Positions 17,748-27,233 are shown, numbered from the stretch's first letter. The stretch: 64,000 nt of DNA from Asticcacaulis sp. AC402 (GCF_000495835.1 NZ_AWGC01000009.1:62001-126000), one strand, 5' to 3'. Numbers and translations are program-made. The notes: generated by a model from the sequence alone, not told the origin.

Positions 17748-18725
17748 TTACCGGCCCTTGGCCAACGGCCCGATGATCTCAATGGAATCTGTGGCGACAC
17801 CCATACGCCAAGATTTCGGCACCCTGGCGTAGTCTTCCGGCGTATTGATGCCGGGCAGGCCGTTGGTGTTTTGCATGGCGCCGACGAGGTAGATGTAGCT
17901 GCCGGCTTTGGCGAAACGGTCCTGCAACCGGTTGGGATAACCCCACATCACCCAGGTCAGATTCTGCGGCACATAGATCACGGTATTGCGGCAGGCCTTG
18001 GGCAGGTAGCCGCTCCAGCCCAGGGCGACATAGCGCAAACCGCAGGATCTTAACGACGACTTGCTGACAGGCTTTAGTTCGGGGCGAAGTTGCGCCAGTC
18101 GGTTGCCCGGCAGTTCGCCGGCAAAGACGTTCAAGCGCTGTGGCCGCGCCTCGGGATGGGCAGTCAGCCAGGCGTCGAGCTTTTCGGCCTCGCGCGGGCT
18201 GTTGCTCTTGATGTTGATCAGAAACGCCTTGTCTGGAAAGGCCGACAGGACTTCCGAAAAGGAAGGCATCTGGCCCTTGAAGCGGCCGCGGAAGGGGAAG
18301 GTCTTGCCCGCGTCATGGGTATAGCCGTAGCCGATATCGAGCGCCTTCAGTTGCGCCAGACTAAGCTCCCGCGTCGTGCCCTTGCCGTCGGTGCGGCAAT
18401 CGACGGTCCAGTCGTGAAAGACGGCAAAGTCGCCGTCGGTTGTCGGATGGATGTCGATCTCGACCGCATCGGCGCCGGCGTCGAAGGCGGCCTGCATCGA
18501 AGGGACGGTGTTTTCAAGCAGGTCATGGGTCGGCTTGTAGATGCGCGTGGCCGTGCAGGTGTCGTTTTTCAGCCCCTCCCGGTCGTAGTGCTGATAGACG
18601 CCGCGATGCGCCAGCAGTTGGGGTTTGGTGTCAGGCGGCGACGCAAGCCAGGAGGCGTTCGCGAGGTAAAGTACAGCCGCCGCAGCCGTCACGACACCGC
18701 CCGCAATATATCTCTTGTGCATCAC
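17748..18725 (-). CDS. Glycerophosphodiester phosphodiesterase family protein
   Basis: Hydrolyses glycerophosphodiesters, probably in the periplasm. The 325-residue product has an N-terminal signal or anchor helix (about 7-27) and the GDPD TIM-barrel motifs: LLAHRGVY (catalytic HR), LLENTVPSMQAAFDAGADAV, EIDIHPTTDG and FHDWTVDC. About 20 extra residues with a cysteine lie between the HRG and the ENT motif, and a second insertion carries LRSCGLRY. It is the only gene between the GSCFA gene and tRNA-Cys on this strand. Confidence 0.92.
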   Translation of the reverse strand: MMHKRYIAGGVVTAAAAVLYLANASWLASPPDTKPQLLAHRGVYQHYDREGLKNDTCTATRIYKPTHDLLENTVPSMQAAFDAGADAVEIDIHPTTDGDFAVFHDWTVDCRTDGKGTTRELSLAQLKALDIGYGYTHDAGKTFPFRGRFKGQMPSFSEVLSAFPDKAFLINIKSNSPREAEKLDAWLTAHPEARPQRLNVFAGELPGNRLAQLRPELKPVSKSSLRSCGLRYVALGWSGYLPKACRNTVIYVPQNLTWVMWGYPNRLQDRFAKAGSYIYLVGAMQNTNGLPGINTPEDYARVPKSWRMGVATDSIEIIGPLAKGR

Positions 18726-18783
18726 AGCCTCCCTCGATACGTCAGCTTAGCCGGCGAAGGGTCTAACTGTACAGAGGAGAGCG

Positions 18784-18857
18784 TGGAGGCCTGACCCGGA
18801 GTCGAACCGGGCTTCACGGATTTGCAATCCGGTGCGTAACCGCTCCGCCATCAGGCC
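18784..18857 (-). tRNA. tRNA-Cys (GCA)
   Basis: On the minus strand the acceptor GGCCTGA pairs with TCAGGCC, followed by T and an encoded CCA. The anticodon loop reads ATTGCAA (anticodon GCA), and the T arm CCCGGTTCGACTCCGGG is canonical. 74 nt in length. Confidence 0.96.
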
Positions 18858-19096
18858 TCAAAGGAGCGAGGGCGATCAGCTATCAGATCGTCCCGGTCAT
18901 CGCAATTGCTTATATAGAATTTCCTGAGGAATATTTACCTCAGCCGCCAGTGGCGTAGTTTTTGTCGCGGCCCATAGTTTTTACCCGGGCAAGCAATTTG
19001 ACGCCCGAATTACCTTCCCGGAACAATTGCAGTCTGTCGCGCGCATGCCTATAAGGAAGGCCAATGAGTCCGCGTCGCTATTAGAGAATTGCTCCC

Positions 19097-19726
19097 ATGG
19101 ATTTCCACGCTGCCCGCCAGAACATGGTCGAATCCCAGGTAAGGGTGAACGATGTAACCGATTCCGCGTTGCAACTGGCCATGCGTCATGTCGCCCGCGA
19201 ACGTCTGTGTGCCCCATCCCAGGCCTTTGCCGCCTATGGTGATGTCGAGGTCGCCATTGCGCCTGGCCGGGTGTTGATGGCGCCGCGCGATATCGCCAAG
19301 CTTCTGCAGAGCCTGGAACCACGCGCCGGTGAAACTGGCCTGGCCATCGCTGCACCCTATGGCGCCGCTGTACTTGCCCATGCCGGGCTGAAGGTCACTG
19401 CCCAGGAATCCGATCCGCGTGCCATGGCGGTGATTGAGCCCTACCTCAAGGAGATGGGCGTCAAGACCGAGACGGCTCCGCTCAAGACGCCCGCGGGCCG
19501 CGACTATGACGTGATCGTCGTCGAAGGAGCTGTTGCCGAACTGCCGGCCGCCTGGCTGAAGGCGCTGAAGGTCGGCGGACGCCTGGCCGTGGTGCTGAAG
19601 GACAGCAGAATCGGCCGCGCCCGGCTTTACATCCGCCTCGAGTCCGGTTTCTCGGAACGCGAAGTTTTCGATTCTTCGCCGTCGACCTTGCCGGGCTTCG
19701 CGCGCACGCCCAGCTTCGAGTTTTGA
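19097..19726 (+). CDS. PCMT-like methyltransferase-fold protein, probably not catalytic
   Basis: A 209-residue relative of protein-L-isoaspartate O-methyltransferase. The N-terminal segment (ARQNMVESQVRVNDVTD) is the family signature. The SAM-binding loop, normally E-x-G-x-G-x-G, is here GLAIAAPYGAAVLAHAG, so two of the key glycines and the acidic residue are missing. I infer loss of SAM binding or a changed role. The gene lies 210 bp upstream of tolC, a neighbour pair I recall from other alphaproteobacteria, so it may belong to the export operon. Confidence 0.85.
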   Translation: MDFHAARQNMVESQVRVNDVTDSALQLAMRHVARERLCAPSQAFAAYGDVEVAIAPGRVLMAPRDIAKLLQSLEPRAGETGLAIAAPYGAAVLAHAGLKVTAQESDPRAMAVIEPYLKEMGVKTETAPLKTPAGRDYDVIVVEGAVAELPAAWLKALKVGGRLAVVLKDSRIGRARLYIRLESGFSEREVFDSSPSTLPGFARTPSFEF

Positions 19727-19936
19727 ATCTCTACTGCCATGTTTGTGGTACAGTGATGCAAGCATGCGACGGAACGCCATTCAGATACGTCTGAAACGGC
19801 AAATGAAAAAAGCTTAACTCGCCAAGGCAAAAATTGTCTGGCAGGAAGAGTACGACACGTTTTCGCAACCGCGGGCAGGATGGCCTGGACCATCCGCCCG
19901 ATCTTCCGGCATCCGCCGGAGCTACTATCGGGGTAC

Positions 19937-21364
19937 ATGATGACCATGTTGAAGTTCGGCCGTTCCATTACCTTGCGTCTGGGAGCTTTGGCGACCGCGT
20001 CGGTGCTGGCCCTGGGTGCCGCCTCCGCGGTTCAGGCGGAGACGCTGAATGAGGCCATCCGCATGGCGTACAGCCAGAACCCGACCCTGGCGCGTGCCCG
20101 TGCCTCCCAGCGGGCTGCAGACGAGCGTTATGTCCAGACCCGGTCCGAATTCGGTCCGTCTCTGAGCGTCGGCGGCAGTGTCAACTACACGGATACCGAC
20201 ACGTCGTTTCAGCCGGGCAATCAGCGTTCCAACACATCCCTGTCGCTCAATGCCGACCAGAACATCTTTACGTCGGGAGGCCTGACCAATTCGCTGCGCG
20301 CCTCCGAAGCCAATATCCGGGCCGGCCAGCAGGATCTGCGTTCGACCGAATCCCAGGTTCTGCTCGACGTCATCCAGGTCTATACCGCGGTACGCCGCGA
20401 CCAGCAGGCGCTGAAGATTTCACAGGACAATTACGATATCCTGAAGCAACAGCTGGAACAAACCCAGGCGCAGTTCGATGCCGGCCAATTGACCCGCACC
20501 GACGTTGCCCAGTCGCAGGCGCGCCTGTCGGCCTCCGCGGCTTCACTGGCCCAGGCCCAGGCCCAACTCGACGCCGACCGCGCGCAATACATCGCCATTG
20601 TCGGCCAGGCGCCGATCGGCCTGGAGGCGGAACCCGTGCTGCCGGGCCTGCCGGCGGACTTCAATGCCGCCCTTGACATTGCCGAGCGCAACAATCCTGA
20701 TCTGCAGGCTTCACACTACGCTGAAGACGCCGCCAAGGCCAATCTCGGCGCCGCCCGCTCGGTGTTTGGCCCGACGGTAGCCCTGGGCGCCCAGTACAGC
20801 GGCACGACGCCGACCGATGATCTCGGTGGTTTCGGCGACTCCGCCGGGGCTACAGCTACCCTGCGCTTCTCCGTGCCGCTGTTCAGCGCCGGGCTGAACG
20901 GATCGCGCGTCCGCGAAGCGGCCGAGAACTACAATGCCCAAAAGATCAGCACGGAAATCACCCGCCGCGCGGTGGTGTCTTCGGTATCCCAGTCCTGGTC
21001 GCAGATGATCTCCGCCCGATCGGCCGTGTCGTCGAACCAGGAGCAGGTCCGCGCCGCTCAGGTCGCTGCCGAAGGCGTCAAGACGGAGCAACAGGTCGGC
21101 CTGCGCACCAATATCGAAGTCCTCAACGCTCAGCAGGAACTTAAGTCGGCGCAACTGCAACTGCTGGAGGCCGAGCGCACCCAGTATGTCGCTGCCAGCC
21201 AACTGCTGTCGGTCATGGGGGGGCTGACGGTTCAGGCCTTCGTGCCGGATATGGACGTCTACGATCCGCAGGAAAACTTCAACAACGTCAAGTCCAAGGG
21301 CTGGACGCCGCTCGAGCCGGTAGCGCGCAGCCTCGACGGTCTCGTCGCTGGCGGCAACAAGTAA
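19937..21364 (+). CDS. tolC: TolC-family outer membrane channel
   Basis: Outer membrane exit duct for type I secretion and efflux. From ATG 19937 (GGGG upstream) the 475-residue product has a Sec signal peptide cut after AVQA, then two halves of long helical repeats typical of TolC (ETLNEAIRMAYSQNPTLARARA, GGLTNSLRASEANI, DVIQVYTAVRRDQQAL, LTRTDVAQSQARL; second half DIAERNNPDL, AENYNAQKISTEITRRA, GLRTNIEVLNAQQEL). The upstream in-frame ATG at 19880 would add 19 residues before the signal and is less likely. An inverted repeat at 21389-21413 follows the stop. Confidence 0.95.
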   Translation: MMTMLKFGRSITLRLGALATASVLALGAASAVQAETLNEAIRMAYSQNPTLARARASQRAADERYVQTRSEFGPSLSVGGSVNYTDTDTSFQPGNQRSNTSLSLNADQNIFTSGGLTNSLRASEANIRAGQQDLRSTESQVLLDVIQVYTAVRRDQQALKISQDNYDILKQQLEQTQAQFDAGQLTRTDVAQSQARLSASAASLAQAQAQLDADRAQYIAIVGQAPIGLEAEPVLPGLPADFNAALDIAERNNPDLQASHYAEDAAKANLGAARSVFGPTVALGAQYSGTTPTDDLGGFGDSAGATATLRFSVPLFSAGLNGSRVREAAENYNAQKISTEITRRAVVSSVSQSWSQMISARSAVSSNQEQVRAAQVAAEGVKTEQQVGLRTNIEVLNAQQELKSAQLQLLEAERTQYVAASQLLSVMGGLTVQAFVPDMDVYDPQENFNNVKSKGWTPLEPVARSLDGLVAGGNK

Positions 21365-21388
21365 TTTCACTCTGGTTTGTCAGGCGAA

Positions 21389-21413
21389 ACAGGACGGGTC
21401 AGCTTCGTCCTGT
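21389..21413 (+). terminator. Possible terminator after tolC
   Basis: 8-bp perfect stem ACAGGACG / CGTCCTGT with a 9-base loop, 25 bp after the stop. There is no strong T run, so it may be an incomplete or Rho-assisted terminator. Confidence 0.35.
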
Positions 21414-21555
21414 CATAGCTTAATCACAGAAAAATTAGCCTTTTCGACGAAATTCCGGCAGCAAAACGTGTGTTGAGAGTTGCCAAGGGCGGCGAACACG
21501 TGTCACGCTGACCACGACTTAAGTTTTGGAATCCGATTCGCAGGCGCTTAAAAAC

Positions 21556-22083
21556 ATGGCAGAACAATCCGCACACGAACCGACCATGGAGGAGATTCTC
21601 GCCTCCATTCGCCGCATCATTTCGGAAGATGACGCGCCGGAGGCCGAGAAGCCCGCACCGGTTGCCGCGGCACCCGAACCGGAGCCTGAGCCTGTGTTCG
21701 AGCCCATCGTCGATCCGGAGCCCGAGGAGGACGTCCTGGAACTCACCGACACCTATGACGCGCCGTCCAGCGTTTCGATAGGCGATATCGAAGCCTATGA
21801 GCCGATCAAGCCGACACCGGCGCCGGCTCCAAAACCCGTTTACAAGGCCGAGCCCCGCATGGAGTCTCTCGTCAGCGAACGCACCGAATCGAGCGCTGCT
21901 TCTGCTTTCGGTTCCCTGTCCTCGTCGCTGCTGGTCCCGCACAGCGACCGTACCCTGGAAGACCTCACCAAAGACCTGCTGCGTCCGCTTCTGCAACAGT
22001 GGCTTGACGCCCATCTGCCGGCCATCGTCGAAGAAGCCGTACGCACGGAAGTCGAACGCATTGCACGACAGGGCCGCCGGTAA
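21556..22083 (+). CDS. popZ: Polar organizing protein PopZ (DUF2497)
   Basis: PopZ forms the polar matrix that anchors ParB/centromere and recruits cell-cycle proteins. From ATG 21556 the 175-residue product shows the three-part build: an N-terminal helix EPTMEEILASIRRIISEDD, a Pro/Glu/Ala-rich disordered spacer (about 30-105) with a DVLELTD segment, and a C-terminal oligomerisation region (ASAFGSLSSSLL, RTLEDLTKDLLRPLLQQWLD, AHLPAIVEEAVRTEVERIAR). All segments closely follow Caulobacter PopZ. An in-frame TTG at 21526 would add ten residues. A strong terminator follows. Confidence 0.93.
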   Translation: MAEQSAHEPTMEEILASIRRIISEDDAPEAEKPAPVAAAPEPEPEPVFEPIVDPEPEEDVLELTDTYDAPSSVSIGDIEAYEPIKPTPAPAPKPVYKAEPRMESLVSERTESSAASAFGSLSSSLLVPHSDRTLEDLTKDLLRPLLQQWLDAHLPAIVEEAVRTEVERIARQGRR

Positions 22084-22110
22084 AACTGGATTTCCATTGA
22101 TCCACCTGAT

Positions 22111-22142
22111 AAGAGCGGCGTCCTGTGACGCCGCTCTTTTGG
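22111..22142 (+). terminator. Terminator of popZ
   Basis: A perfect 12-bp stem (AAGAGCGGCGTC, loop CTGT, GACGCCGCTCTT) followed directly by TT and a T-rich stretch, 28 bp after the stop. Confidence 0.9.
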
Positions 22143-22157
22143 TTTTCGCGCCTGATC

Positions 22158-22199
22158 CTTCCGCTTTTTTGCTTCCGCTTTTTTGCTTCCGCTTTTTGA
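22158..22199 (+). repeat. Three tandem 14-bp units before valS
   Basis: The unit CTTCCGCTTTTTTG occurs at 22158-22171 and 22172-22185, with a third slightly changed copy at 22186-22199. The block ends 14 bp before the valS start, so it lies in the leader and copy number could alter spacing or expression. Confidence 0.85.
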
Positions 22200-22213
22200 C
22201 CTCCTGAAAGACC

Positions 22214-24904
22214 ATGCTGGAAAAGACCTTCGATCCCGCCGCCGTTGAACCCCGTCTGTATCAGATGTGGGAAAAGTCGGGCGTATTCGCTCCGATCGAC
22301 GACCCGAAGGCAGAGGCCTTTTCCATCGTCATCCCGCCGCCCAATGTCACCGGCAGCCTGCACATCGGCCACGCCCTGAACAACACGCTCCAGGACGTTC
22401 TGACGCGCTTCGAGCGCATGCGCGGCAAGGCTGCCCTGTGGCTACCCGGCACCGACCACGCCGGCATCGCCACCCAGATGGTGGTCGAACGGCAACTGGC
22501 CGCCGCCGGCAATGTCGGCCGCCGCGATATGGGCCGCGAAGCCTTCGTCGCCAAGGTGTGGGAATGGAAGGCCGAGTCCGGCGGCACCATCGTCAATCAG
22601 CTGCGCCGCCTGGGGGCGTCGTGCGACTGGTCGCGCGAACGCTTCACCCTGGACGACGGCCTGTCGTCGGCCGTCCGCAAGGTCTTCGTGCAACTGCATC
22701 GCGACGGGCTGATGTACCGCGACAAGCGCCTGGTCAACTGGGATCCGCACTTCCAGACCGCCATTTCGGACCTCGAGGTCGAACAGAAGGAGGTCGACGG
22801 CCATTACTGGCACTTCGCCTACCAACTCGCCGACGGCATCACCTATCCGCACCCCGTCAAGGACGAGGACGGTAACGAGACCGTCGAGACGCGCGACTAT
22901 ATCGTTGTTGCCACGACCCGGCCGGAAACCCTGCTGGGCGATTCCGGGGTCGCCGTGCATCCCGAGGATGAACGCTACAAGGGCCTGATTGGCAAGGCGG
23001 TCATCCTGCCGATCACCGGCCGCCGCGTGCCGATCGTCGGCGACGACTATGCCGATCCCGAGAAAGGTTCGGGCGCGGTCAAAATCACGCCGGCCCACGA
23101 CTTCAACGACTTTCAGGTCGGCAAGCGCCACGACCTGGAGCAGATCAATGTCCTGGACGAGATGGCACGGATCATCGTCGCGCCGTACGAAGGCCAGGAC
23201 CGCTTTGTCGCGCGCAAGGCGATCATTGCCCGCGCCGAGGCAGAGGGCTGGCTGAAGGCCGTCGAAAAGACCCGCCACATGGTTCCGCACGGCGACCGTT
23301 CCGGCGTGGTGATCGAACCCTTCCTGACCGACCAGTGGTACGTCAATGCCGGCGAACTGGCCAAGGAAGCCGTTCGCGCCGTCGAGGACGGCCGCACCGT
23401 GTTCGAGCCCAGGTCGTGGGAAAAGACCTATTTCGAATGGATGCGCAACATCGAGCCGTGGTGCGTGTCGCGCCAGCTATGGTGGGGCCATCGCATCCCG
23501 GCGTGGTACGGTCCGGACGGTTCCATTTTTGTGGAAATGTCCGAATCCGACGCGCTTAAGGCCGCCCAGGCCCATTACGGCACGGCGACCCCGCTGCGTC
23601 AGGACGAGGACGTGCTAGATACCTGGTTCTCGTCGGCCCTGTGGCCGTTCTCGACCATGGGCTGGCCCGAGCAGACCGATGACCTGAAGCGCTTCTACCC
23701 GACCCATACCCTGATCACCGGCTTTGACATCATCTTTTTCTGGGTTGCCCGGATGATGATGATGGGCTTGCACTTCACTGGTGACGTGCCGTTCAAACGT
23801 GTCTTCATCAACGCCCTCGTCCTCGATGAAAAAGGCCAGAAGCAGTCGAAGTCCAAGGGCAACGTCATTGATCCGCTGACCATCGTCGACGAGTTCGGCG
23901 CCGACGCGCTGCGTTTCACCCTGACCGCCATGTCGGGGCAGGGGCGGGCTATCAAGCTGGCCAAGCCACGCATCGAGGGCTACCGCAACTTCGGCACCAA
24001 GTTGTGGAACGCGACGCGCTTTTCGCAGATGAACGAGTGCACCCGTGTGGTTGGTTTCGATCCGGCGTCGGCGAAACTCACCCTTTCCCGGTGGATCCGC
24101 GGCGAGGTCCAGAAGACCCAGGACGAGGTTACGGAGGCGCTGGAAGCCTGTGCCTTCGACGATGCCGCCAATGCGCTGTACAGGTTCATTTGGAATGTCT
24201 TCTGCGACTGGTATCTGGAACTGGCCAAGCCGATTTTGAACGGCGACGAAGAGGCCGACACGACCGAGGTCCGCGCCATGACGGCCTGGGTGCTGGACCA
24301 GGCCATGGTCATGCTGCACCCGGTCATGCCCTTCATCACCGAGGAACTGTGGCAGAAGACCGGCGGAAAAGGGTTGCTGATCGCGCATGCCTGGCCCAAG
24401 GCCGATCCGTCTGCCATCGATGCCGAGGCCGACGAAGAGATCAACTGGCTGATCGACCTGATCACCGAGATCCGCTCGATCCGCTCGGAAATGAACGTGC
24501 CGGGTTCGGCGCGAGCGCCTTTGGTGCTGACGGGGGCTTCTACGGTCACCCGGTCTCGGATCGCCACGCATGAAGACCTGATTCTGTATCTGGGGCGATT
24601 GTCCAAGGTCGAGGCGGCGGAAACGCCGGCGGCCGGTTCAGTGCCGTTCGTGGCCGGCGAGGCGACGGCCCATCTGGCCATTGCCGAGTTTATCGACATC
24701 AAGGCCGAGCAGGCGCGGTTGCAGAAGGACATTGCCGCCTTCGACAAGTCGATCGATGGCGTCCGGCGCAAGCTCGACAATCCGGAGTTCGTCAAGAAGG
24801 CGCCGGAAGAGGTGATCGAGGAAAACCGCGAACGCCTGGCCGAGGCCGAGAGTGGCAAGGCCAAGCTGGCTGCTGCGCTGGAGCGGTTGAAGGTGGCTCT
24901 ATAG
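22214..24904 (+). CDS. valS: Valine--tRNA ligase
   Basis: Charges tRNA-Val. The 896-residue product has the class I signature HIGH (in GSLHIGHALNN, about residue 45), the editing domain (VATTRPETLLGD, HPEDERY), the KMSKS-type loop as KQSKSKGNVIDP (about 540), the anticodon-binding domain (CDWYLELAKP, PFITEELWQ) and the C-terminal coiled coil (EQARLQKDIAAFDKSIDGVRRKL). The length is typical of the shorter bacterial form. It follows popZ but is separated from it by a strong terminator, so it probably has its own promoter. Confidence 0.98.
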   Translation: MLEKTFDPAAVEPRLYQMWEKSGVFAPIDDPKAEAFSIVIPPPNVTGSLHIGHALNNTLQDVLTRFERMRGKAALWLPGTDHAGIATQMVVERQLAAAGNVGRRDMGREAFVAKVWEWKAESGGTIVNQLRRLGASCDWSRERFTLDDGLSSAVRKVFVQLHRDGLMYRDKRLVNWDPHFQTAISDLEVEQKEVDGHYWHFAYQLADGITYPHPVKDEDGNETVETRDYIVVATTRPETLLGDSGVAVHPEDERYKGLIGKAVILPITGRRVPIVGDDYADPEKGSGAVKITPAHDFNDFQVGKRHDLEQINVLDEMARIIVAPYEGQDRFVARKAIIARAEAEGWLKAVEKTRHMVPHGDRSGVVIEPFLTDQWYVNAGELAKEAVRAVEDGRTVFEPRSWEKTYFEWMRNIEPWCVSRQLWWGHRIPAWYGPDGSIFVEMSESDALKAAQAHYGTATPLRQDEDVLDTWFSSALWPFSTMGWPEQTDDLKRFYPTHTLITGFDIIFFWVARMMMMGLHFTGDVPFKRVFINALVLDEKGQKQSKSKGNVIDPLTIVDEFGADALRFTLTAMSGQGRAIKLAKPRIEGYRNFGTKLWNATRFSQMNECTRVVGFDPASAKLTLSRWIRGEVQKTQDEVTEALEACAFDDAANALYRFIWNVFCDWYLELAKPILNGDEEADTTEVRAMTAWVLDQAMVMLHPVMPFITEELWQKTGGKGLLIAHAWPKADPSAIDAEADEEINWLIDLITEIRSIRSEMNVPGSARAPLVLTGASTVTRSRIATHEDLILYLGRLSKVEAAETPAAGSVPFVAGEATAHLAIAEFIDIKAEQARLQKDIAAFDKSIDGVRRKLDNPEFVKKAPEEVIEENRERLAEAESGKAKLAAALERLKVAL

Positions 24905-24924
24905 GTTTTTGAACCTTGGCCTGA

Positions 24925-24941
24925 CACCCCAAAAAGGGGTG
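24925..24941 (+). terminator. Possible terminator after valS
   Basis: A 6-bp stem CACCCC / GGGGTG with an A5 loop, 20 bp after the stop codon; no T run follows, so it is weak. Confidence 0.35.
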
Positions 24942-24947
24942 GAGGCT

Positions 24948-25050
24948 AAAGCGCAATACGATAAAGTGTGACGCACTTTTCGGATAAATTGCGCGACAAA
25001 CTAAACCTTAGAGCGGGATTCTGATTCCATCAAAACTCATCCCGCTCTAG
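24948..25050. repeat. Mosaic palindromic repeat, copy 1 (modules A and B)
   Basis: Module A: GCGCAATACGATAAAGTG, spacer, CACTTTTCGGATAAATTGCG, an inverted repeat. Module B: AGAGCGGGAT, a core with CCATCAAAAC, ATCCCGCTCT, a second inverted repeat. Related copies are at 28646, 32840 and 60836. The layout recalls the Rhizobium intergenic mosaic (RIME-type) elements. Confidence 0.85.
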
Positions 25051-25059
25051 GGCTGGCGC

Positions 25060-26151
25060 TCAGCGTGCGTATGTCTTTTGTTTTGCCGTCGACGTAATCT
25101 CTTCCCGAACGTCGCGCAACTGAGCCGCACGGTGTTCGCGCGTGTGAACGACGCGCACGAAAGCCTGGCCCGATTGCGCCAGCTTCAGGAGCAGATCATC
25201 GTTCGCCAGGAGTTGCGCTAAAGCCGTAGCCAGCGCTGGCCCCGTCACGTCCGGGACATAGGCCGCGTGGTCACCCGACGCCTCACGCAGACCGCCGGTG
25301 CCCGACGATACCACAGCACAGCCGGCGGCGTGGGCTTCCAAAGCGACCAGGCCGAAGGGTTCCTGCCATACCGATGGCACCATGGCGATGGCGGCGGCCT
25401 TCATCTGCGCTTTGACGGCATCCAGCGGCTGATCTTTCAGCACCGTGACCCGTTCCGCCACCGCCGCGAGCTTGTCGATCTGGGCCTGGGCCCAGTCGCC
25501 ATGGACATCGAAGCGGTTCAGGATCAGCACCGCCTTCCAAGCGGGATACTTCGGCAGAATTTCGGCCAAGGCATCGCACAGCGGCGCCAGGCCCTTTTCC
25601 GGCGCTGCGCGGCCGGAGAAGACAATCGTTTTGTCTTTTGCCAGCGGATCGCCCGGCCACAGCGACGCATCGATTGGATTGCCAACGGCATAGGTTCTGC
25701 CGGCATTTTGTGGATAGTTGCCGAGGAAATCGGCCTTGGCGGCTTCGCTGACGAAGATGAAGCTGTCGAACGAACGGTTGCGCCAGACATTGCGCCAGCG
25801 GTCAAACAGGTGTTTGGGCTTCTTGACGTAGTTGTGGCGGTACAGGCTGTTCGGAATCGCTTTCAAAGCGCCAGCAATCGCCGACGCCGAGATGGCGTGT
25901 TGATGGAATTCAACATAGTCGGGCGCGAAAGCCTTGACCGCCTCGATCATCCTTTGGCGCCGGACCAGACGGTTGCCACCGGGATCGATCTCGGTAACCG
26001 CAATATCGTCGCGGGCCTTGGCGCCGGTCTCGCAGAAGACGCGGATATCGTTGCGGCTATCGGCCGACAGGGTGCGGATCACCGTCTCGATCGAATTGGG
26101 CTCGACGGCGCAGAAGGTATAGCCTGGCGGCAGGACGATGGCGATTTTCAT
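25060..26151 (-). CDS. GT4-family glycosyltransferase (paralogue B)
   Basis: A 363-residue GT-B enzyme. Opens MKIAIVLPPGYTF, has SLYRHNYVKKP and FIFVSEAAKADF in the acceptor half, VGNPID then TIVFSGRAAPEKG at the start of the donor half, and the GT4 donor-sugar motif in WQEPFGLVALEAHAAG with the E-x7-E spacing. Donor and acceptor unknown. It overlaps the end of its upstream paralogue by four bases (ATGA), so the two are translated together, and it is clearly a tandem duplicate of it. Confidence 0.92.
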   Translation of the reverse strand: MKIAIVLPPGYTFCAVEPNSIETVIRTLSADSRNDIRVFCETGAKARDDIAVTEIDPGGNRLVRRQRMIEAVKAFAPDYVEFHQHAISASAIAGALKAIPNSLYRHNYVKKPKHLFDRWRNVWRNRSFDSFIFVSEAAKADFLGNYPQNAGRTYAVGNPIDASLWPGDPLAKDKTIVFSGRAAPEKGLAPLCDALAEILPKYPAWKAVLILNRFDVHGDWAQAQIDKLAAVAERVTVLKDQPLDAVKAQMKAAAIAMVPSVWQEPFGLVALEAHAAGCAVVSSGTGGLREASGDHAAYVPDVTGPALATALAQLLANDDLLLKLAQSGQAFVRVVHTREHRAAQLRDVREEITSTAKQKTYAR

Positions 26152-27233
26152 GACGCTTTCCGGGCGGCGACGGCGCCCTCGCGCAGCGTGTTCAGTTCTT
26201 CGGCCCGGCGCGGAATGGTGTGTTCCACGCGGGCGCGCGCCTGACCAAAGGCCGCCATTTGCCGGCGCAGGCCCGGATCCGCGATCAGCCTGTCGATGGC
26301 CGCGGCGACGTCCGGTCCTTCGACATGATCGAGATACAGGGCATGATCGCCGCTGATGTCGCGCAAACCGCCGGTGCCCGACGAGATCACCGCGGTGCCG
26401 GCGGCATGGGCCTCCAGGGCCGACAGAGGGAAGGGGTCCTTCCAGACCGACGGGATGACGGAAATCGCCGCCTTGGCCAGGGCGTCCTGGACGACCTGCA
26501 AGGGCTGGTTGGTCAGGATCGTCACCTGGTCGCTTAAGCCCGCCAGCTTGGCGACTTGCGCATGCGCCCAGGTGTTGGCGTCGTCATAGGCGCTCAGGAT
26601 CAGGACAGCGCGCCAGTCGGGGTGCTTGGGCAAGGCCTCGGCCAGGCCGTCGCACAACGGCTCCAGCCCCTTTTCCGGAATGGCGCGGGCGGCGAAGACG
26701 ATGGTTTGGTCTTTCGCTTCAGGATCGCCGGTCCATTTGACGGCGTCGATCGGGTTGAAGATCGAAAAGGCGCGCGGCTTGAACTTCGGGAAGGCGCTGA
26801 GGAAATGATCGCGGGTATCGTTGCTGACGAACAGGAAGCGGTCGAGCGCGCCATAGCGCCAGGTCTGGTCCAGGCGCTGGAAGATGTTTTTCGGCGGTTT
26901 GATATAGTTGTGACGGTAGAGAGCGACCGGAACGGCGGGCAGGGCGCGGGCGATCTGGCTGGCCAGGCGCGCCTCGTGGTGGACCTCGATATAGTCCGGC
27001 GCGAAGTCTTTCAACGCTGAGACGGCGGCCTTTAGCCGCGCCGGGCGGCCCGCTCCGGTCGGAAGTTCGGTCACGGCCAGGTCGCAGCGCGCCTCGGCGC
27101 CGCCGTCGCTGAAGATCCGCAACTCATGGCCCCACGGATTGTAGGCGGCAAAGGTGCGGATGACGGTTTCGATGGAATGGGGCCGGCGGGCGCAGAATTT
27201 GAACTCCGGCGGCAGGACAATAGCGATCTTCAT
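26148..27233 (-). CDS. GT4-family glycosyltransferase (paralogue A)
   Basis: A 361-residue GT-B enzyme, first of the pair. Same landmarks as its neighbour: MKIAIVLPPEFKF, ALYRHNYIKPPKN, FLFVSNDTRDHF, IFNPIDAVKW, TIVFAARAIPEKG and WKDPFPLSALEAHAAG. ATG 27233 is chosen because it lines up exactly with the paralogue start; the frame is open to 27296. The divergent GT2-GtrA gene starts about 105 bp away, so the three likely act in one surface-glycan pathway. Confidence 0.92.
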   Translation of the reverse strand: MKIAIVLPPEFKFCARRPHSIETVIRTFAAYNPWGHELRIFSDGGAEARCDLAVTELPTGAGRPARLKAAVSALKDFAPDYIEVHHEARLASQIARALPAVPVALYRHNYIKPPKNIFQRLDQTWRYGALDRFLFVSNDTRDHFLSAFPKFKPRAFSIFNPIDAVKWTGDPEAKDQTIVFAARAIPEKGLEPLCDGLAEALPKHPDWRAVLILSAYDDANTWAHAQVAKLAGLSDQVTILTNQPLQVVQDALAKAAISVIPSVWKDPFPLSALEAHAAGTAVISSGTGGLRDISGDHALYLDHVEGPDVAAAIDRLIADPGLRRQMAAFGQARARVEHTIPRRAEELNTLREGAVAARKAS

